From: Aestuariimicrobium kwangyangense DSM 21549
Lineage (GTDB): Bacteria; Actinomycetota; Actinomycetes; Propionibacteriales; Propionibacteriaceae
Length of the DNA: 64,000 bases
Reading direction: 5' to 3'
Assembly: GCF_000421525.1 (NCBI RefSeq)
Contig: NZ_ATXE01000001.1
Location: 992,001 to 1,056,000, forward strand
The notes below the pieces were generated by a model. It had not been told where the DNA came from, ran no database searches, and worked only from the letters and a program-made list of their open reading frames with translations. A program made the position numbers and the translations under genes. Below, piece after piece: positions 63,700-64,000 of this stretch (positions are counted from its first letter, which is position 1; each line of letters begins with the position of its first letter).

Positions 63700-64000
63700 C
63701 GGTATGCCTCCCGCTGGTGAGATTGTCAGCAAGGCTAGCGGTCGGTGACCCTCTGTCCATGGGTCATCTGGCATGCGGAAATGCCTATCGGCAGCGTCAT
63801 GCGGTGGAGTTCCGCTTCAACGTGTCATGGCGGGCCGCAGGACGCATCCCACTGGTCCCGAAGGATCGTCCGTCAGACGCTTCGCAGGGTTGTCGCCCTG
63901 CCGAAGTGGTGGCGGCCTTGGACGATGCCTCCCGGGATCGGACACGTGCAAGGCTGGTGTCGTGTGTGACCGCCCGGCATCCCCAGTGAATGAGTCGTCC
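63700..64000. other. right flank: second repeat copy and unassigned edge
   Basis: Contains the 23-bp repeat copy at 63803-63825. Eight further bases matching ychF (CGTCATGC) precede it, but 13 bp of ychF sequence are missing between, so it looks like a degenerate second ychF 3' end. A frame over the repeat keeps the VEFRFNV reading but continues with unrecognised sequence. No gene is supported to the window edge. Confidence 0.4.
63803..63825. repeat. right copy of the 23-bp direct repeat
   Basis: Identical to 63135-63157; see that entry. Distance 668 bp. Confidence 0.85.

Noticed and set aside
63717-63989. 90-residue ORF reading through the second repeat
   Set aside because: It keeps VEFRFNV by chance of the duplicated DNA; no RBS, no family, no conserved continuation.

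Overview
This 64 kb window is a GC-rich chromosomal segment from a mycothiol-producing actinobacterium. The evidence is consistently GC-rich codon use, a mycothiol S-conjugate amidase (Mca), a resuscitation-promoting factor, an SigE-type ECF sigma factor, GTG/TTG starts, and many genes whose start codon lies 5-8 nt behind a TANNNT -10 box (leaderless transcripts). Gene order in two long blocks resembles what I know of Mycobacterium tuberculosis: glmU-prs-rplY-pth-mfd-mazG-eno-ftsB-DUF501-ppx (the Rv1014c-Rv1026 area) and greA-DUF4307-mca-small membrane protein-yyaL-hemolysin III-Z-prenyl transferase-phoH-xseBA-ispH-ychF (the Rv1080c-Rv1112 area). A propionibacterial or related lineage is likely, but the sequence alone does not prove it. 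There is no phage, transposase or CRISPR.

Layout. Positions 1-7.0 kb are accessory and envelope functions: a sigma factor with a DUF4232 membrane protein, a VOC protein, a secreted Rpf-LysM muralytic protein behind a strongly structured leader, and a two-gene unit of a glucuronyl-epimerase-like secreted protein and a TIG-LRR-FG-GAP surface protein. From 7.0 to 22.3 kb lies the core block (cell-wall precursor, PRPP, translation, transcription-coupled repair, glycolysis, division, polyphosphate), interrupted by a GH130-like gene and a luciferase-like monooxygenase, and closed by a tRNA with anticodon UAA. From 22.3 to 40.3 kb is a mixed region: a TetR/oxidoreductase divergon, Bax-inhibitor-like protein, Nudix, metallopeptidase, alditol oxidase / 6-phosphogluconate dehydrogenase / mannitol-type dehydrogenase, an ABC exporter, MsrA, GtrA, Ung and a DUF4097-DUF2089 pair. 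From 40.4 to 63.2 kb is the second core block, interrupted at 43.6-47.7 kb by a sulfur (persulfide) operon under two CsoR/CstR-type operators: rhodanese, metallo-beta-lactamase-rhodanese, TauE exporter, MFS transporter.

The right edge is unusual. The last 23 bp of ychF are repeated 668 bp downstream and bracket a DUF4288-like gene, which looks like an integration or duplication scar. The other main candidate for something undescribed is a compact independent transcription unit at 28.91-29.12 kb: a clear promoter, an 18-nt Shine-Dalgarno complementary to nearly the whole 16S 3' tail, a 12-codon ORF with two cysteines, and two strong hairpins.

Short direct or tandem repeats (12-40 bp units) sit next to the stop codons of an unusual number of genes, and several gene pairs overlap antisense at their 3' ends.
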